DNA from: VYFG01 sp965204165
Lineage (GTDB): Bacteria; Pseudomonadota; Gammaproteobacteria; Arenicellales; Poriferihabitantaceae
Direction: 5' to 3'
Assembly: GCA_965204165.1 (NCBI GenBank)
Contig: OZ241969.1
Span: 2,232,001 to 2,296,000 of the forward strand
DNA: 64,000 bases
Below are positions 54,628 through 63,730 of this stretch, piece after piece. Positions within the stretch are counted from its first letter, which is position 1. Each line of letters begins with the position of its first letter. The position numbers and the translations under genes are program-made. Under the pieces are notes generated by a model. That model saw nothing but the letters and a program-made list of their open reading frames with translations, did no database searches and was not told where the DNA came from.

Positions 54628-55651
54628 GGCCGCCGGCCCCGGATTTCAGCGCGGCGACCGCCGCCGCCGGGTTCAGGATCACCTGCTCGCCCGGGTCCAG
54701 GCCGGACAGGATGGTCATGCGGCCGTCCGCCAGCGTCCGGCCCGGCCGGATGTGGCGGAAGCTGATGCCGCCGTCCCGGTCCAGCGCGTAGATGCCGGTC
54801 ACCTCGGAACGGGTGACCACCGCCCGGGCCGGGACGGTGAGGACCCTGGTCATGCCGGTCACGAAGGCGGCCTTGACGTACATGCCCGGGAAGAGTCCGT
54901 CCTGGCCGGGGGGGAGGTCGAGCCGGGTGCTGAAACTGCCGCTGCCGGCATCCGCCACGGGGAAGACGGTCACCTTCCGCGCCGCGACCCATTCACCGTT
55001 CGGCATCTCCACGCCGGCGCTGCGGTGTTCCCGCACGAGGTGGACGATGCTCTGGGGGATTTTCACCGCCACCCGGAGTTCTTCCAGGGAAATGCCGCTC
55101 ATCAGGGGCGTGCCGGGCCGGGCGACTTCCCCGACCTGGACGTGGCGCTCCGTGACGATGCCGCTGTAGGGTGCCCGGATGCGGGTGTACTCCAGCTGCT
55201 GGCTGGCCCGGCTCACCCCGGCCTCGGCGGCCGCCAGCGTCGCCCGGGCGGTTTTCCGGGTTGCCGATATCCGGTCCATGTCCTGGCGCGAGACCAGCTG
55301 GCGGTCGAACAGGTCCCTGACCCGCCCGTATTCGGCCTCGGCTTCGGCCAGACGGGCGCGGGCCGCCTGCAGGCTGGCCGAAGCCTGGTCCACGCCGGCC
55401 TTCTGCTCGGTGTTCCTGAGTACGACGATGACCTCGCCCTTGTCGACGTGATCGTCGATGTCGAACAGGACCTCCTCCACCTGGGCACTGGTCTGGGCGG
55501 CGACGGTGGACTGGTGCACCGCCTCCACCACGCCGTCCAGCCGGAAATGGCGCGCCATTTCCGAGACGGTGGCGGGCACGGTTTCCAGGGACTGCGCCGG
55601 GGCGCTGCCCAGTACCGCCAGGGCGATGACGGCGCGCGTCAGGGAATTCAT
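54617..55651 (-). CDS. RND periplasmic adaptor (membrane fusion protein)
   Basis: A 344-aa adaptor. A signal peptide (LTRAVIALAVLGSAPAQS) is followed by a lipoyl half-motif (VDKGEVIVVLRNTE), an alpha-hairpin (ASASLQAARARLAEAEAEYGRV), the second half (YTRIRAPYSGIVTERHVQVGEV) and a beta-barrel/MP domain. No lipobox is visible. It overlaps the pump gene, and a 14-bp palindrome lies 18 bp upstream. Confidence 0.93.
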   Translation of the reverse strand: MNSLTRAVIALAVLGSAPAQSLETVPATVSEMARHFRLDGVVEAVHQSTVAAQTSAQVEEVLFDIDDHVDKGEVIVVLRNTEQKAGVDQASASLQAARARLAEAEAEYGRVRDLFDRQLVSRQDMDRISATRKTARATLAAAEAGVSRASQQLEYTRIRAPYSGIVTERHVQVGEVARPGTPLMSGISLEELRVAVKIPQSIVHLVREHRSAGVEMPNGEWVAARKVTVFPVADAGSGSFSTRLDLPPGQDGLFPGMYVKAAFVTGMTRVLTVPARAVVTRSEVTGIYALDRDGGISFRHIRPGRTLADGRMTILSGLDPGEQVILNPAAAVAALKSGAGGHAK

Positions 55652-55668
55652 GGCCGAATCATCATAAT

Positions 55669-55682
55669 TTAGATATATCTAA
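55669..55682. promoter_or_regulatory. Perfect 14-bp palindrome upstream of RND operon
   Basis: TTAGATATATCTAA in an AT-rich island, 18 bp before the adaptor start. The shape fits an ArsR-, MarR- or TetR-type repressor site. No such regulator gene is adjacent. Confidence 0.5.
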
Positions 55683-55773
55683 TATATGTGATGCAAATGG
55701 CCGTTTAAATACCGCTTTGGGGAGATGGGCGTATCTCCCGGTACGGACCGCCATGGTCCGGTGGACCGGAAGT

Positions 55774-57030
55774 TCAGTGCCCCGTCTTCTCGCCGGAACC
55801 GTCCCTGGAGTGGTTGTCGTTGTTCCGCTTGAGGAGCTTGTCGATGATGTACGTGGTTCTCGGGATGTAGGTGTAGTGCGTGCGGTCGGCAACAGTGGGC
55901 CGCGCGGACATCCGCACCACGCTGAATGCCAGCAGCAGGGCATGGGCGATGGCAATGAAGACGAACAGCGCCGGCGCGCCGAACCGATCCACCAGGCTGG
56001 AGGTCAGCAGCGGACTTGCGATGGCCCCGATGCCGTAGAGGAATATGAGCGAGGCATTGACCCCCACCATTTCCCCCGCTTTCGCGAAATCGTTGGCATG
56101 GGCGGCGGAAACCGAGAATATGGGATAGGTCGCCATGCCGAAGAGCGCGGCGCCGACGTAGATCAGCCAGGGCGAGGTGGAGTTTGCCCAGGCGATGCCG
56201 ATGCAGATGAACAGGCTCAGCACCGACAGCCCGATCAGCACCCGCCGCCGGTCGTACTTGTCGGCGATCAGGCCGGCGGGGAACTGGGCCAGTGCGCCCC
56301 CCAGCATCACGGTGGCGAGAAAGTATCCGAGTTCGACCTGGCTCAACCCCACTTCCTTCCCGTAGATGGGGCCGACCATGCGGAAGGAGGCGGTGGTGAT
56401 GCCGGCGACGATGACACCCGCGGCGCCAAGGGGGGACACCCGGAACATGTGCAGGGGCCGGAGCCTGGGCGGTTCCGGTACGCTGGGCTGGGCGGAGGTG
56501 GTCAGGGTGACCGGCAGCAGGCACAGGCAGCAGAGGATCGCCAGCAGGTTGTAGGAGACGTAGGAGGCCGGCTCCAGCACCCCGATCAGGAGCTGGGCCC
56601 CGGAAGCGGAGACGATGTCCACCACGCGGTAGACGCCCATGACCCTGCCGCGGGTCTGGTTGGTCAGGGAGGCCTGCAGCCATGATTCGATCGCCGTGTA
56701 GCAGCCCGCGACGCACAGCCCGGTCATGATCCGCATGCCCGCCCAGGCCAGGGGGTCGATGAACAGCGGGTGGGCCGCGGCGCCGATGGCGCCGAACGAC
56801 GCGAAGATGGTGAAGGTCCGTATGTGGCCGATGGTTCCGATCAGCCTCGGGGCCTGCCAGCAGCCGATGAAGAATCCCAGGAAATGGGATGACCCGAGCA
56901 TGCCGACCTCGGTGCGGGTGAATCCCTCCTGCAGGCCGGACAGCACGTCGAGCGGGGAAAGGGCCCCTGAACTCAGCTGCAGCAGGGCAACGGACAGGAG
57001 CAGGGCGGCAAAGGACAGCAGCAGGCGCAT
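55774..57030 (-). CDS. MFS transporter (YcaD-like)
   Basis: A 418-aa major facilitator with 12 segments. MFS loop motifs include GLIADKYDRRRVLIG and GCWQAPRLIG, and CYTAIESWLQASLTNQTRGRVMGVY matches the YcaD-type subfamily of uncharacterised permeases. The start at 57030 (MRLLLSF) leads directly into the first membrane helix; the longer frame to 57102 reads through the terminator. The C-terminal tail is polar and Lys/Asp-rich. Confidence 0.88.
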   Translation of the reverse strand: MRLLLSFAALLLSVALLQLSSGALSPLDVLSGLQEGFTRTEVGMLGSSHFLGFFIGCWQAPRLIGTIGHIRTFTIFASFGAIGAAAHPLFIDPLAWAGMRIMTGLCVAGCYTAIESWLQASLTNQTRGRVMGVYRVVDIVSASGAQLLIGVLEPASYVSYNLLAILCCLCLLPVTLTTSAQPSVPEPPRLRPLHMFRVSPLGAAGVIVAGITTASFRMVGPIYGKEVGLSQVELGYFLATVMLGGALAQFPAGLIADKYDRRRVLIGLSVLSLFICIGIAWANSTSPWLIYVGAALFGMATYPIFSVSAAHANDFAKAGEMVGVNASLIFLYGIGAIASPLLTSSLVDRFGAPALFVFIAIAHALLLAFSVVRMSARPTVADRTHYTYIPRTTYIIDKLLKRNNDNHSRDGSGEKTGH

Positions 57031-57069
57031 TGGCGGCGGATTATGGAGAAAAACCGACCGGAAAACGCC

Positions 57070-57096
57070 AAAAAAAACCCCGGAAGGATTCCGGGG
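57070..57096 (-). terminator. Rho-independent terminator
   Basis: On the minus strand, stem CCCCGGAA/TTCCGGGG followed by eight T. It ends transcription of the Met-rich protein gene (57159-57869) just before the MFS gene. Confidence 0.9.
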
Positions 57097-57158
57097 TCGC
57101 ATTCAGGGAAGGAAATAGTCCGCAGGGGCAATCGGGCCGGCCCTGATCCTCCCGCGGG

Positions 57159-57869
57159 CTACTCGGATTCCGCCGGTGCGGCGTTCTCCGCGGGTTCAAC
57201 CGGCGCCCGGGCGGCGCCCGGCACCGGCATGCCGAAGTTCATCATGTTGAACATCGGCTGCATGGATTGGGGATTCATCAGCCAGTTGATCCGCGGGGTG
57301 TACCAGCCGGGGTCCGCCAGCGAGGTGACCGGCTGGTAGAAGACGGGATTCATCATCGCGGTCATCCACCGGGTATAGTAGGCCGGATCCATGAACTGCA
57401 TCATCGGCTGGTACATGGCGGGGTTCATCGGCGCCATCATCCAGGACATGTACATGTTCGGGTTCATGAAACGCATCATCACCCGGGTTATCTTGTTGAA
57501 ATCGGTCATGCCGTTCATCCATGTCTCCCACATCACCGGCTCGGTGGCGCACTTGGTCATGACGTGGATCGTGCGCGGATCGTTGACCACGGACATGAGC
57601 CGGGCGAACCTGGCCGGGTCGGCAAGCGTGTCCGCCATGACCTCCATGTCGGTGAATGCCTTGAGGTACGGACGGATCTGCTCGAACCGCTCGTCATCGG
57701 CATCCTGGCAGTCGCCGTAGTACTGCTTGGCAAGCTCGAACTTGTGGCCGGTGTCATCGGCACCGTCCGATTGCGCCGATGCCGGCAGGGCGGTCCACAG
57801 GCAGAAGACGGCGGCCGCCATCAACGCCCTGAGACAGGTCAGTGAATTCTGGTGGCTGTTGGGTTTCAT
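57159..57869 (-). CDS. Exported Met/Asn-Pro-rich repeat protein, unknown function
   Basis: A 236-aa protein with a signal peptide (CLRALMAAAVFCLWTALPASAQS). The first half (about 30-115) is a helical domain with FELAKQYYGDCQDADDERFEQIRPYL. The second half is a run of imperfect repeats of about 18 residues built on MNPxMYxxWMxxMMNP, containing roughly two dozen methionines and many aromatic residues, and ends in an Ala/Pro/Glu tail. Methionine clusters suggest Cu(I) binding or oxidation sensing; membrane association is also possible. A GAGGG motif precedes the ATG at 57869. I do not recognise the family. Confidence 0.8.
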   Translation of the reverse strand: MKPNSHQNSLTCLRALMAAAVFCLWTALPASAQSDGADDTGHKFELAKQYYGDCQDADDERFEQIRPYLKAFTDMEVMADTLADPARFARLMSVVNDPRTIHVMTKCATEPVMWETWMNGMTDFNKITRVMMRFMNPNMYMSWMMAPMNPAMYQPMMQFMDPAYYTRWMTAMMNPVFYQPVTSLADPGWYTPRINWLMNPQSMQPMFNMMNFGMPVPGAARAPVEPAENAAPAESE

Positions 57870-58108
57870 GGTTCCCTCGCGTAGATCTGATTGTCCATGT
57901 TCGCCGCAGGTAGCTCGAATGCCGGTGGGCAGTGGCACGGTCCCCGGGCCGGCGACGTACGGACCTGATAGAAATACCGCTACCATGACGTGAAGCGGAA
58001 TGCATTGGTATATTCCTGTATGCATATTTCGTGGATAGCGGGGAAAAGCCGATCTGCCCGGATTGAGTACCCCCACGGGATAGGGACCTGAACCACCGCA
58101 AATTCGTC

Positions 58109-58567
58109 ATGTATGCCCTGATTCTGCTGACGCTCATCACCGTCTGTTACGCCGCCTACAACCTGCTGGTGAAAGTGTCCGGCAGCCACGCGGGTGCTTC
58201 CGCGCCGATCTTCGCGACCATTGGTCTGCAGCTGGCGGCGCTGTCTGTCTCCCTGGTCTACCTGGCGGTGCTGATGCGGCAGGGCGCCGCAGTGGCCCTG
58301 CCTCCCCGGGCGCTGCTGTTCGGTATTGCCGCCGGCTGCTGCATCGGGGCGGCGGAGGTGATGTACTTCTATCTGTTCCGGGGAATCGCGGGCGAGCCCG
58401 GCATGTCCGCGGGCGTGGCGATCCCGGTGATCGTCGGCGGCACCATCGTGATCGCCATGCTGGTGGCCGGGGTCGTTTTCGGGGAAACCTTCGCACCCGT
58501 CCAGTGGGCGGGAATCGTGCTGACGCTGGGGGGCATGCTGCTGCTCGCGCTGGGCGCACGACAGTGA
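58109..58567 (+). CDS. Half-size EamA/DMT-family membrane protein
   Basis: A 152-aa protein with 5 membrane segments (one DMT repeat), including the terminal helix VQWAGIVLTLGGMLLLALGAR with the EamA WxGxxLxxxG pattern and GVVFGETFAPVQ loop before it. Small half-size DMT proteins act as dimers exporting metabolites or transporting small molecules. The substrate is unknown. Confidence 0.82.
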   Translation: MYALILLTLITVCYAAYNLLVKVSGSHAGASAPIFATIGLQLAALSVSLVYLAVLMRQGAAVALPPRALLFGIAAGCCIGAAEVMYFYLFRGIAGEPGMSAGVAIPVIVGGTIVIAMLVAGVVFGETFAPVQWAGIVLTLGGMLLLALGARQ

Positions 58568-58818
58568 GCGCGCCGGGGCCCGGGAGCCGACGCCCCGGTC
58601 CGCGGTAGCCGAATGCACGACGACGGGGTGAGCACGCCGCCACAACCGGCATTGGCACAGCCGGGAAGCGCGCCCCCGATTCCCGTTCGATCCCGCACGT
58701 ACAGGTTTCATTGCTGCCCCGTTTGAGGGTCATATCCTCCAGGATTCAAGGGGGCGCAATGCCGCCCGCGGACCGGCTGAAGCACTACGGGACAATCGGG
58801 CGGTTTCGGTTTGCCGGG

Positions 58819-58847
58819 TTGAACAGGAATCCCTGGAACCCTATAAT
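58819..58847 (+). promoter_or_regulatory. Sigma-70 type promoter (TTGAAC-N17-TATAAT)
   Basis: TTGAAC (58819-58824) and a perfect TATAAT (58842-58847) with a 17-bp spacer, 110 bp upstream of the SleB-like gene. Confidence 0.75.
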
Positions 58848-58858
58848 TATGCAAAAGA

Positions 58859-58887
58859 TATGGCAAAAAACAGTGTTTCTTGCCATA
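58859..58887. promoter_or_regulatory. Inverted repeat TATGGCAA-N13-TTGCCATA
   Basis: Perfect 8-bp arms, placed just after the expected transcription start of the TTGAAC/TATAAT promoter. It could be an operator or a 5'-UTR hairpin. Confidence 0.6.
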
Positions 58888-58909
58888 AGGCCGCTGAATT
58901 AAGTAAAAG

Positions 58910-58928
58910 TTGCACCATTTTGGTGCAA
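58910..58928. promoter_or_regulatory. NtrC-like palindrome (TTGCACC-ATTTT-GGTGCAA)
   Basis: Perfect 7-bp arms. The core TGCACCATTTTGGTGCA fits the classic NtrC site TGCACCA-N3-TGGTGCA. It lies 28 bp before the hydrolase start. No sigma-54 promoter was found nearby, so an activating NtrC role is not established. Confidence 0.5.
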
Positions 58929-58956
58929 TTCAATCCGGGACTGCGAAAGAGTCTTC

Positions 58957-59451
58957 ATGAAAACAACATCATCAGTGCAGGTCCTTCCGGCGGCGCTCCT
59001 TGCCATTGTTCTGGCACTGCCCGTTCTTGCCGCGGAATCCGTGCAGACGAAGGAGCCGGGGGGCACGGCCTCCTCGCCGGGCCAGGAACTCGGATGCCTC
59101 GCGATGAACATCTACCACGAAGGCCGCGGCGAACCCATCCAGGGGCGCGAAGCCATCGCCTCGGTGACGATGAACCGGGTGCGCAGCGACCGGTACCCCG
59201 ACACGGTGTGCGCGGTGGTCTGGCAACGCAAGCAGTTCAGCTGGACCGGAACCTCTCCACGGTACCACGTGATCACCGACTTCAAGTCCTGGCAGGAAGC
59301 CCTGGAGATCGCCAGGCTGTTCATCAACGGCACCATGATCACCACGGTGGGCAATGCCACCCACTACCATGCGACCTCCGTCCGCCCGTACTGGCGGGAC
59401 CGTACCAAGCTGGTGGCACATCTGGGGAGACACTACTTCTACGCATTGTAG
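58957..59451 (+). CDS. SleB-like cell wall hydrolase (Hydrolase_2)
   Basis: A 164-aa exported protein. Signal peptide LPAALLAIVLALPVLAAES; then the Hydrolase_2 domain with LAMNIYHEGRGEP (putative catalytic Glu), REAIASVTMNRVRSD and ATHYHATSVRPYW. Family members cut peptidoglycan glycan strands (SleB/CwlJ type). Length suits a stand-alone catalytic domain. It has its own promoter with two palindromes. Confidence 0.9.
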   Translation: MKTTSSVQVLPAALLAIVLALPVLAAESVQTKEPGGTASSPGQELGCLAMNIYHEGRGEPIQGREAIASVTMNRVRSDRYPDTVCAVVWQRKQFSWTGTSPRYHVITDFKSWQEALEIARLFINGTMITTVGNATHYHATSVRPYWRDRTKLVAHLGRHYFYAL

Positions 59452-59510
59452 GATAATAGGGGCTTTCCAATGCGCCGATCCGGCCGGCCGGGCCGGACAC
59501 CGTTTCCACC

Positions 59511-60329
59511 GTGCCACTGATCGCGGTCTGCCAGACCAATACATCCGACGACATCATCCGGAACCTGGAGTCCACTTCCGTCCTGGCCCGGGAAGCGGCT
59601 TCCAGCGGCGCCCTGGCGCTGTTCCTGCCGGAATGCTTCGCCCTGATGCAGACCAGCCGCAGGCAGCTCCGGGAATCCGCCGAGTCGCCGGGAAAGGGCG
59701 TCATCCAGGACCACATGGCCGCCCTGGCCAGGGAGACCGGGATGATGCTGTTCGCGGGCTCCCTTCCGGTCCGCAGTGACGATCCGGGAAGGGTCTTCAA
59801 CACCTCCATGGTCTTCGGTCCCGACGGGAACTGCGCCGCCCGCTACGACAAGATCCACCTGTTCGATGTCTGCCTGGAAAGCGGCGAGCAGTTCCTGGAA
59901 TCCGCCTATACCATGCCGGGTGAACAGCTCGCCGTGGTGGATTCGGCACTTGGCAGGATCGGCCTAAGCGTCTGCTACGACCTCAGGTTTCCCGAGCTGT
60001 ACCGTGAGCTGGTATCCCTCGGCGCGGAAATCCTGCTGGTCCCGTCCGCCTTTTCACCCACCACCGGCCCGGCGCACTGGGAGCCGCTGCTGCGTGCGCG
60101 GGCCATCGAGAATTTCTGCTGGGTGATCGCCGCCGCCCAGACCGGCAGGCATCCGAGCGGCCGCTCCACCTGGGGCCACAGCATGGTGGTGGATCCCTGG
60201 GGTCGGGTGGTGGCGGAAAAAAAACAGGGCCCCGGTCTTTTTTTGGCGGAAATCGACCACACTGAAACCATCAGGGCAAGACGTCAGCTGCCGAGCCTGG
60301 ATCACAGGCGGCTCCAGGTGGCCGGATAA
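59511..60329 (+). CDS. Carbon-nitrogen hydrolase (Nit1/deaminated glutathione amidase-like)
   Basis: A 272-aa nitrilase-superfamily amidase. Catalytic triad Glu41 (LFLPECFAL), Lys114 (RYDKIHLFDV) and Cys155 (LSVCYDLRFPE). The DKIHLFDV segment and the position before tldD match the Nit branch that repairs deaminated glutathione. It starts with GTG at 59511. It is 39 bp upstream of tldD and likely co-transcribed. Confidence 0.92.
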   Translation: MPLIAVCQTNTSDDIIRNLESTSVLAREAASSGALALFLPECFALMQTSRRQLRESAESPGKGVIQDHMAALARETGMMLFAGSLPVRSDDPGRVFNTSMVFGPDGNCAARYDKIHLFDVCLESGEQFLESAYTMPGEQLAVVDSALGRIGLSVCYDLRFPELYRELVSLGAEILLVPSAFSPTTGPAHWEPLLRARAIENFCWVIAAAQTGRHPSGRSTWGHSMVVDPWGRVVAEKKQGPGLFLAEIDHTETIRARRQLPSLDHRRLQVAG

Positions 60330-60368
60330 ACGGGCGCCGTAACGCGCGCCCAGTCAATTTCGAGGATC

Positions 60369-61817
60369 ATGACTGAACTCATACAACTTGCACAACAGTC
60401 GTTGTGGCAGCCCACGGGGCTGGTCGAACAGGATATTTCCCGGACCCTCGGACGCATCATGGTGCCGGGCGTGGACTATGCGGACCTGTATTTCCAGTAC
60501 ACGCGCCATGAATCCTGGTCACTGGACGAGGGCACGGTGAAATCCGGCAACTACAACATCGACCAGGGGGTCGGGGTCCGGGCGGTGGCCGGGGAAAAGA
60601 CCGGATTCGCCTATTCGGACGAGATCACGGGGCCGGCGCTGCTTGACGCGGCCGGGGCGGCCCGCGCCATCGCCACGGGAAGCAGCCGGTCCGGTGCCGT
60701 GGCCGTTCGCCGCAAGGACGGGCTCACGCCGCTGTACCAGCCGATGGACCCGCTGGATACGCTGACGGAATCCGCAAAGGTGGACCTTTTGCGCAACACG
60801 GAACAGCTTGCCCGGGAACTGGACCCGCGGGTGATCCAGGTCATGGTGAGCCTGGCAGGAGTGCATGACACCGTGCTGGTGGCCCGCTCCGACGGCGTCA
60901 TGGCGGCGGACGTGCGGCCGCTGGTGCGCCTCAACGTCACCGTGGTTGCCGAACAGGACGGCCGCCGGGAGCGGGGTTCGGCCGGCGGCGGCGGCCGGTT
61001 CGGCATGGACTGGTTCCTGGAATCGGACCGGGCGGCGGAATACGCCCGGATGGCGGTGCGCCAGGCACTGGTGAACCTGGAGGCCAGGGATGCGCCCGCG
61101 GGCGACATGGCCGTGGTGCTGGGTCCCGGGTGGCCGGGCATCCTGCTGCACGAGGCCATCGGCCACGGTCTCGAAGGCGACTTCAACCGCAAGGGGACGT
61201 CCGCGTTCAGCGGCCGCATCGGCGAGCGGGTCGCCTCCGAACAGTGCACCGTGGTGGACGACGGCACCATCCCGGACCGGCGCGGGTCGATGACCATCGA
61301 CGACGAGGGCGAGCCGGGGCAGAACACGGTCCTGATCGAAAACGGCATCCTGAAGGAATACATGCAGGACCAGATGAACGCCCGCCTGATGGGCATGCGG
61401 CCCACCGGCAACGGCCGGCGGGAGTCCTATGCGCACCTGCCGATGCCGCGGATGACCAACACCTACATGCTGGCGGGAGAACACGACCCCGGCGAGATCA
61501 TCGCCTCGGTGGACAAAGGTGTCTACGCGGTGAATTTCGACGGCGGCCAGGTGGACATCACTTCGGGAAAATTCGTGTTTTCCGCCTCGGAGGCCTACCT
61601 CATCGAAAACGGCAGGGTCACCTCGCCGATCAAGGGCGTCACCCTGATCGGTAACGGCCCCGAGGTGCTCACCCGGGTGTCCATGGTCGGCAACGATCTC
61701 GAACTGGACACCGGCGTCGGCACCTGCGGCAAGGAAGGGCAAAGCGTGCCGGTCGGCGTGGGCCAGCCCACCATGCGGATCGACCGGCTGACCGTCGGCG
61801 GGGTGGCGGTCTCATGA
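60369..61817 (+). CDS. tldD: Metalloprotease subunit TldD
   Basis: A 482-aa zinc protease subunit. The metal-binding HEAIGH motif is at 261-266, within LLHEAIGHGLEGDFNRKG; the C-terminal half contains the TldD/E beta-rich fold and a final MRIDRLTVGG. TldD and PmbA (TldE) form a heterodimer that degrades unfolded peptides, matures microcin B17 and breaks down CcdA. Its stop overlaps the pmbA start (ATGA). Confidence 0.97.
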   Translation: MTELIQLAQQSLWQPTGLVEQDISRTLGRIMVPGVDYADLYFQYTRHESWSLDEGTVKSGNYNIDQGVGVRAVAGEKTGFAYSDEITGPALLDAAGAARAIATGSSRSGAVAVRRKDGLTPLYQPMDPLDTLTESAKVDLLRNTEQLARELDPRVIQVMVSLAGVHDTVLVARSDGVMAADVRPLVRLNVTVVAEQDGRRERGSAGGGGRFGMDWFLESDRAAEYARMAVRQALVNLEARDAPAGDMAVVLGPGWPGILLHEAIGHGLEGDFNRKGTSAFSGRIGERVASEQCTVVDDGTIPDRRGSMTIDDEGEPGQNTVLIENGILKEYMQDQMNARLMGMRPTGNGRRESYAHLPMPRMTNTYMLAGEHDPGEIIASVDKGVYAVNFDGGQVDITSGKFVFSASEAYLIENGRVTSPIKGVTLIGNGPEVLTRVSMVGNDLELDTGVGTCGKEGQSVPVGVGQPTMRIDRLTVGGVAVS

Positions 61818-63193
61818 ACGACCTCACTGTCCGGGAACGGCCGGAAGCCTGGCATCCCGTTCCGGCCGACGACCAGGAGCGCCGGCTTCTGGACGTGGCC
61901 GAATCGGCCCTGTCCGAGGCTGACCGGATGGGCACCAGCGCGGCGGAGGTCTCCCTCAGCCACAGCAGCGGCATTTCCGTCAACGTGCGCAACGGCGAGG
62001 TGGAAACCGTGGAGCACAACCGTGACAAGAGCCTCGGGGTCACGGTGTATTTCGGGCATCGCAGCGGTCATGCGAGCACCACCGACTTCTCCCGGGACGC
62101 CGTGGCCGCCTGCGTGGAGGCCGCCGGCAGGATCGCCCGGTATACCGAGGAGGATCCGTTCAGCGGCCTGGCGGATCCGGCACTGCTGGCCAGGGAAATG
62201 CCGGATCTGGACCTCTACCATCCCTGGGAGGTGGACATGGACACGGCCATCGACATCGCGCGCCGCTGCGAGCAGGCCGCGCTGTCGGCGGACGACCGCA
62301 TCAGCAACACCGAGGGGGGCGGCCTGACGAGTCACCACGGCGCCGCGCTCTATGCCAACAGCACGGGGTTCCACGGCCTTTCCCGGTCCAGCAACCACAG
62401 TATCAGCTGCTGCGCGATCGCGGGAAGCGGGGATGCCATGCAGCGGGACTACTGGTACGACAAGCAGCGTGACCGGCGCAAGCTGATGGACCCGGAGGCA
62501 GTGGGAGAGGAAACCGCGCGGCGGATCCTCAGGCGGCTGGACGCCCGCCAGCCGGGCACCATGAGCTGCCCGGTGGTGTTCGAGGCGCCGGTGGCCTCAA
62601 GCCTCCTGTCACACCTTGCCGGCGCCATCAGCGGGGCGGCCCTGTACCGCAAGACCTCCTTTCTCACCGACAGCCTGGGGACAGAACTCTTCAGGCCCTT
62701 CGTCCGCATCCATGAGCAACCTCTCCTGCCCGGGGCGGCGGGCAGTGCGTCCTTCGACGGCGAAGGCGTGGCCACCCGCACCCGGGATATCGTCAGGGAG
62801 GGGGTGCTTGACAGCTACCTGCTCGACAGCTATTCCGCCAGGAAACTTGGCATGGAATCCACGGGCAACGCCGGCGGCGTGCACAATCTCACCCTCGAAT
62901 CCACGGCCGGGGGCGGCCTCGAGGCGCTGCTGGCGCAGATGGACCACGGTCTGCTGGTCACGGAACTGATCGGCTTCGGTGTCAACCAGGTGACCGGAGA
63001 CTATTCCCGCGGGGCTTTCGGCTTTCTGGTGGAGGGCGGCGAAATCGCCTCCCCGGTGCAGGAGATGACGATTGCCGGCAATCTGCGGGACATGTTCCTG
63101 GCACTGGAGGCGGTCGGCTCGGACACGGATACCCGCCGCAACCTCCGGACCGGCTCGATCCTGATCGGCAACATGACCGTGGCCGGCGGATAG
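61814..63193 (+). CDS. pmbA: Metalloprotease subunit PmbA/TldE
   Basis: A 459-aa partner of TldD. It has the same fold (GVTVYFGHRSGHASTTDFSRDAV; ELIGFGVNQVTGDYSRGAFGFLVEGGEI) but lacks the HExxxH zinc motif, as expected for the non-catalytic subunit. It overlaps tldD by four bases. The usual gammaproteobacterial yjgA is not between them here. Confidence 0.97.
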   Translation: MNDLTVRERPEAWHPVPADDQERRLLDVAESALSEADRMGTSAAEVSLSHSSGISVNVRNGEVETVEHNRDKSLGVTVYFGHRSGHASTTDFSRDAVAACVEAAGRIARYTEEDPFSGLADPALLAREMPDLDLYHPWEVDMDTAIDIARRCEQAALSADDRISNTEGGGLTSHHGAALYANSTGFHGLSRSSNHSISCCAIAGSGDAMQRDYWYDKQRDRRKLMDPEAVGEETARRILRRLDARQPGTMSCPVVFEAPVASSLLSHLAGAISGAALYRKTSFLTDSLGTELFRPFVRIHEQPLLPGAAGSASFDGEGVATRTRDIVREGVLDSYLLDSYSARKLGMESTGNAGGVHNLTLESTAGGGLEALLAQMDHGLLVTELIGFGVNQVTGDYSRGAFGFLVEGGEIASPVQEMTIAGNLRDMFLALEAVGSDTDTRRNLRTGSILIGNMTVAGG

Positions 63194-63223
63194 CGCGGCC
63201 TTCCGGGGGAACAGGGCCCGGGG

Positions 63224-63730
63224 CTACAGTCTCAGCAGGAACGGTTCCAGTTCGGTCAGCGCACGGAGGTAAACGGAGCGCTTGAACTGCACGATCTGGT
63301 GGACCGGCCGCCAGTAGTCCACCCAGGTCCAGTAGTCGAACTCGGGATTGTCCGATGTGTCGAGGCGCACGCTGGTTTCCTCCGCCAGCAGGCGGAACAG
63401 GAACCACCGCTGCTTCTGGCCCCGGAAACCCCTGTGGCGCCGGAAGTAGTGCGGCCTGGGCGCGTAGGGTACTTCGTAGCGCAGCCACTTGTCGGTGGCA
63501 CCGAGCAGTTCGACATCGGCGGGTTCCAGGCCGACTTCCTCGTAGAGTTCCCGGTAGGCCGCGTCCATGGGGGATTCCCGTGGTTCGATGCCTCCCTGGG
63601 GAAACTGCCAACCGTCGTGCCGGGCCCTTCTTGCCCAAAGCACCTGATTGTGGTCGTTGCAGATGATGATGCCCACGTTTTTCCGGTATCCGTTCCTGTC
63701 CAGCCGGTATTTGTTATTCTGCGGTGCCAT
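63224..63730 (-). CDS. rppH: RNA pyrophosphohydrolase RppH (NudH)
   Basis: A 168-aa Nudix hydrolase. The Nudix box runs from GGIEPRESP to RELYEEVGL (GX5EX7REUXEEXGU pattern, about residues 47-69). WQFPQGGIE, YRKNVGIIICND and WFLFRLL match RppH. It removes pyrophosphate from 5'-triphosphate mRNA, starting decay. Convergent with pmbA. Confidence 0.96.
   Translation of the reverse strand: MAPQNNKYRLDRNGYRKNVGIIICNDHNQVLWARRARHDGWQFPQGGIEPRESPMDAAYRELYEEVGLEPADVELLGATDKWLRYEVPYAPRPHYFRRHRGFRGQKQRWFLFRLLAEETSVRLDTSDNPEFDYWTWVDYWRPVHQIVQFKRSVYLRALTELEPFLLRL

Larger units (their letters stand above)
58568..58956. other. Regulatory region upstream of SleB-like hydrolase
   Basis: No gene. The right half carries a strong sigma-70 promoter and two palindromes, annotated separately. 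The left 200 bp show nothing recognisable. Confidence 0.6.

Noticed and set aside
60215..60250. A-tract/GGGCCCC/T-tract resembling a terminator
   Set aside because: It lies inside the coding frame of the nitrilase-family gene, encoding conserved-looking sequence.
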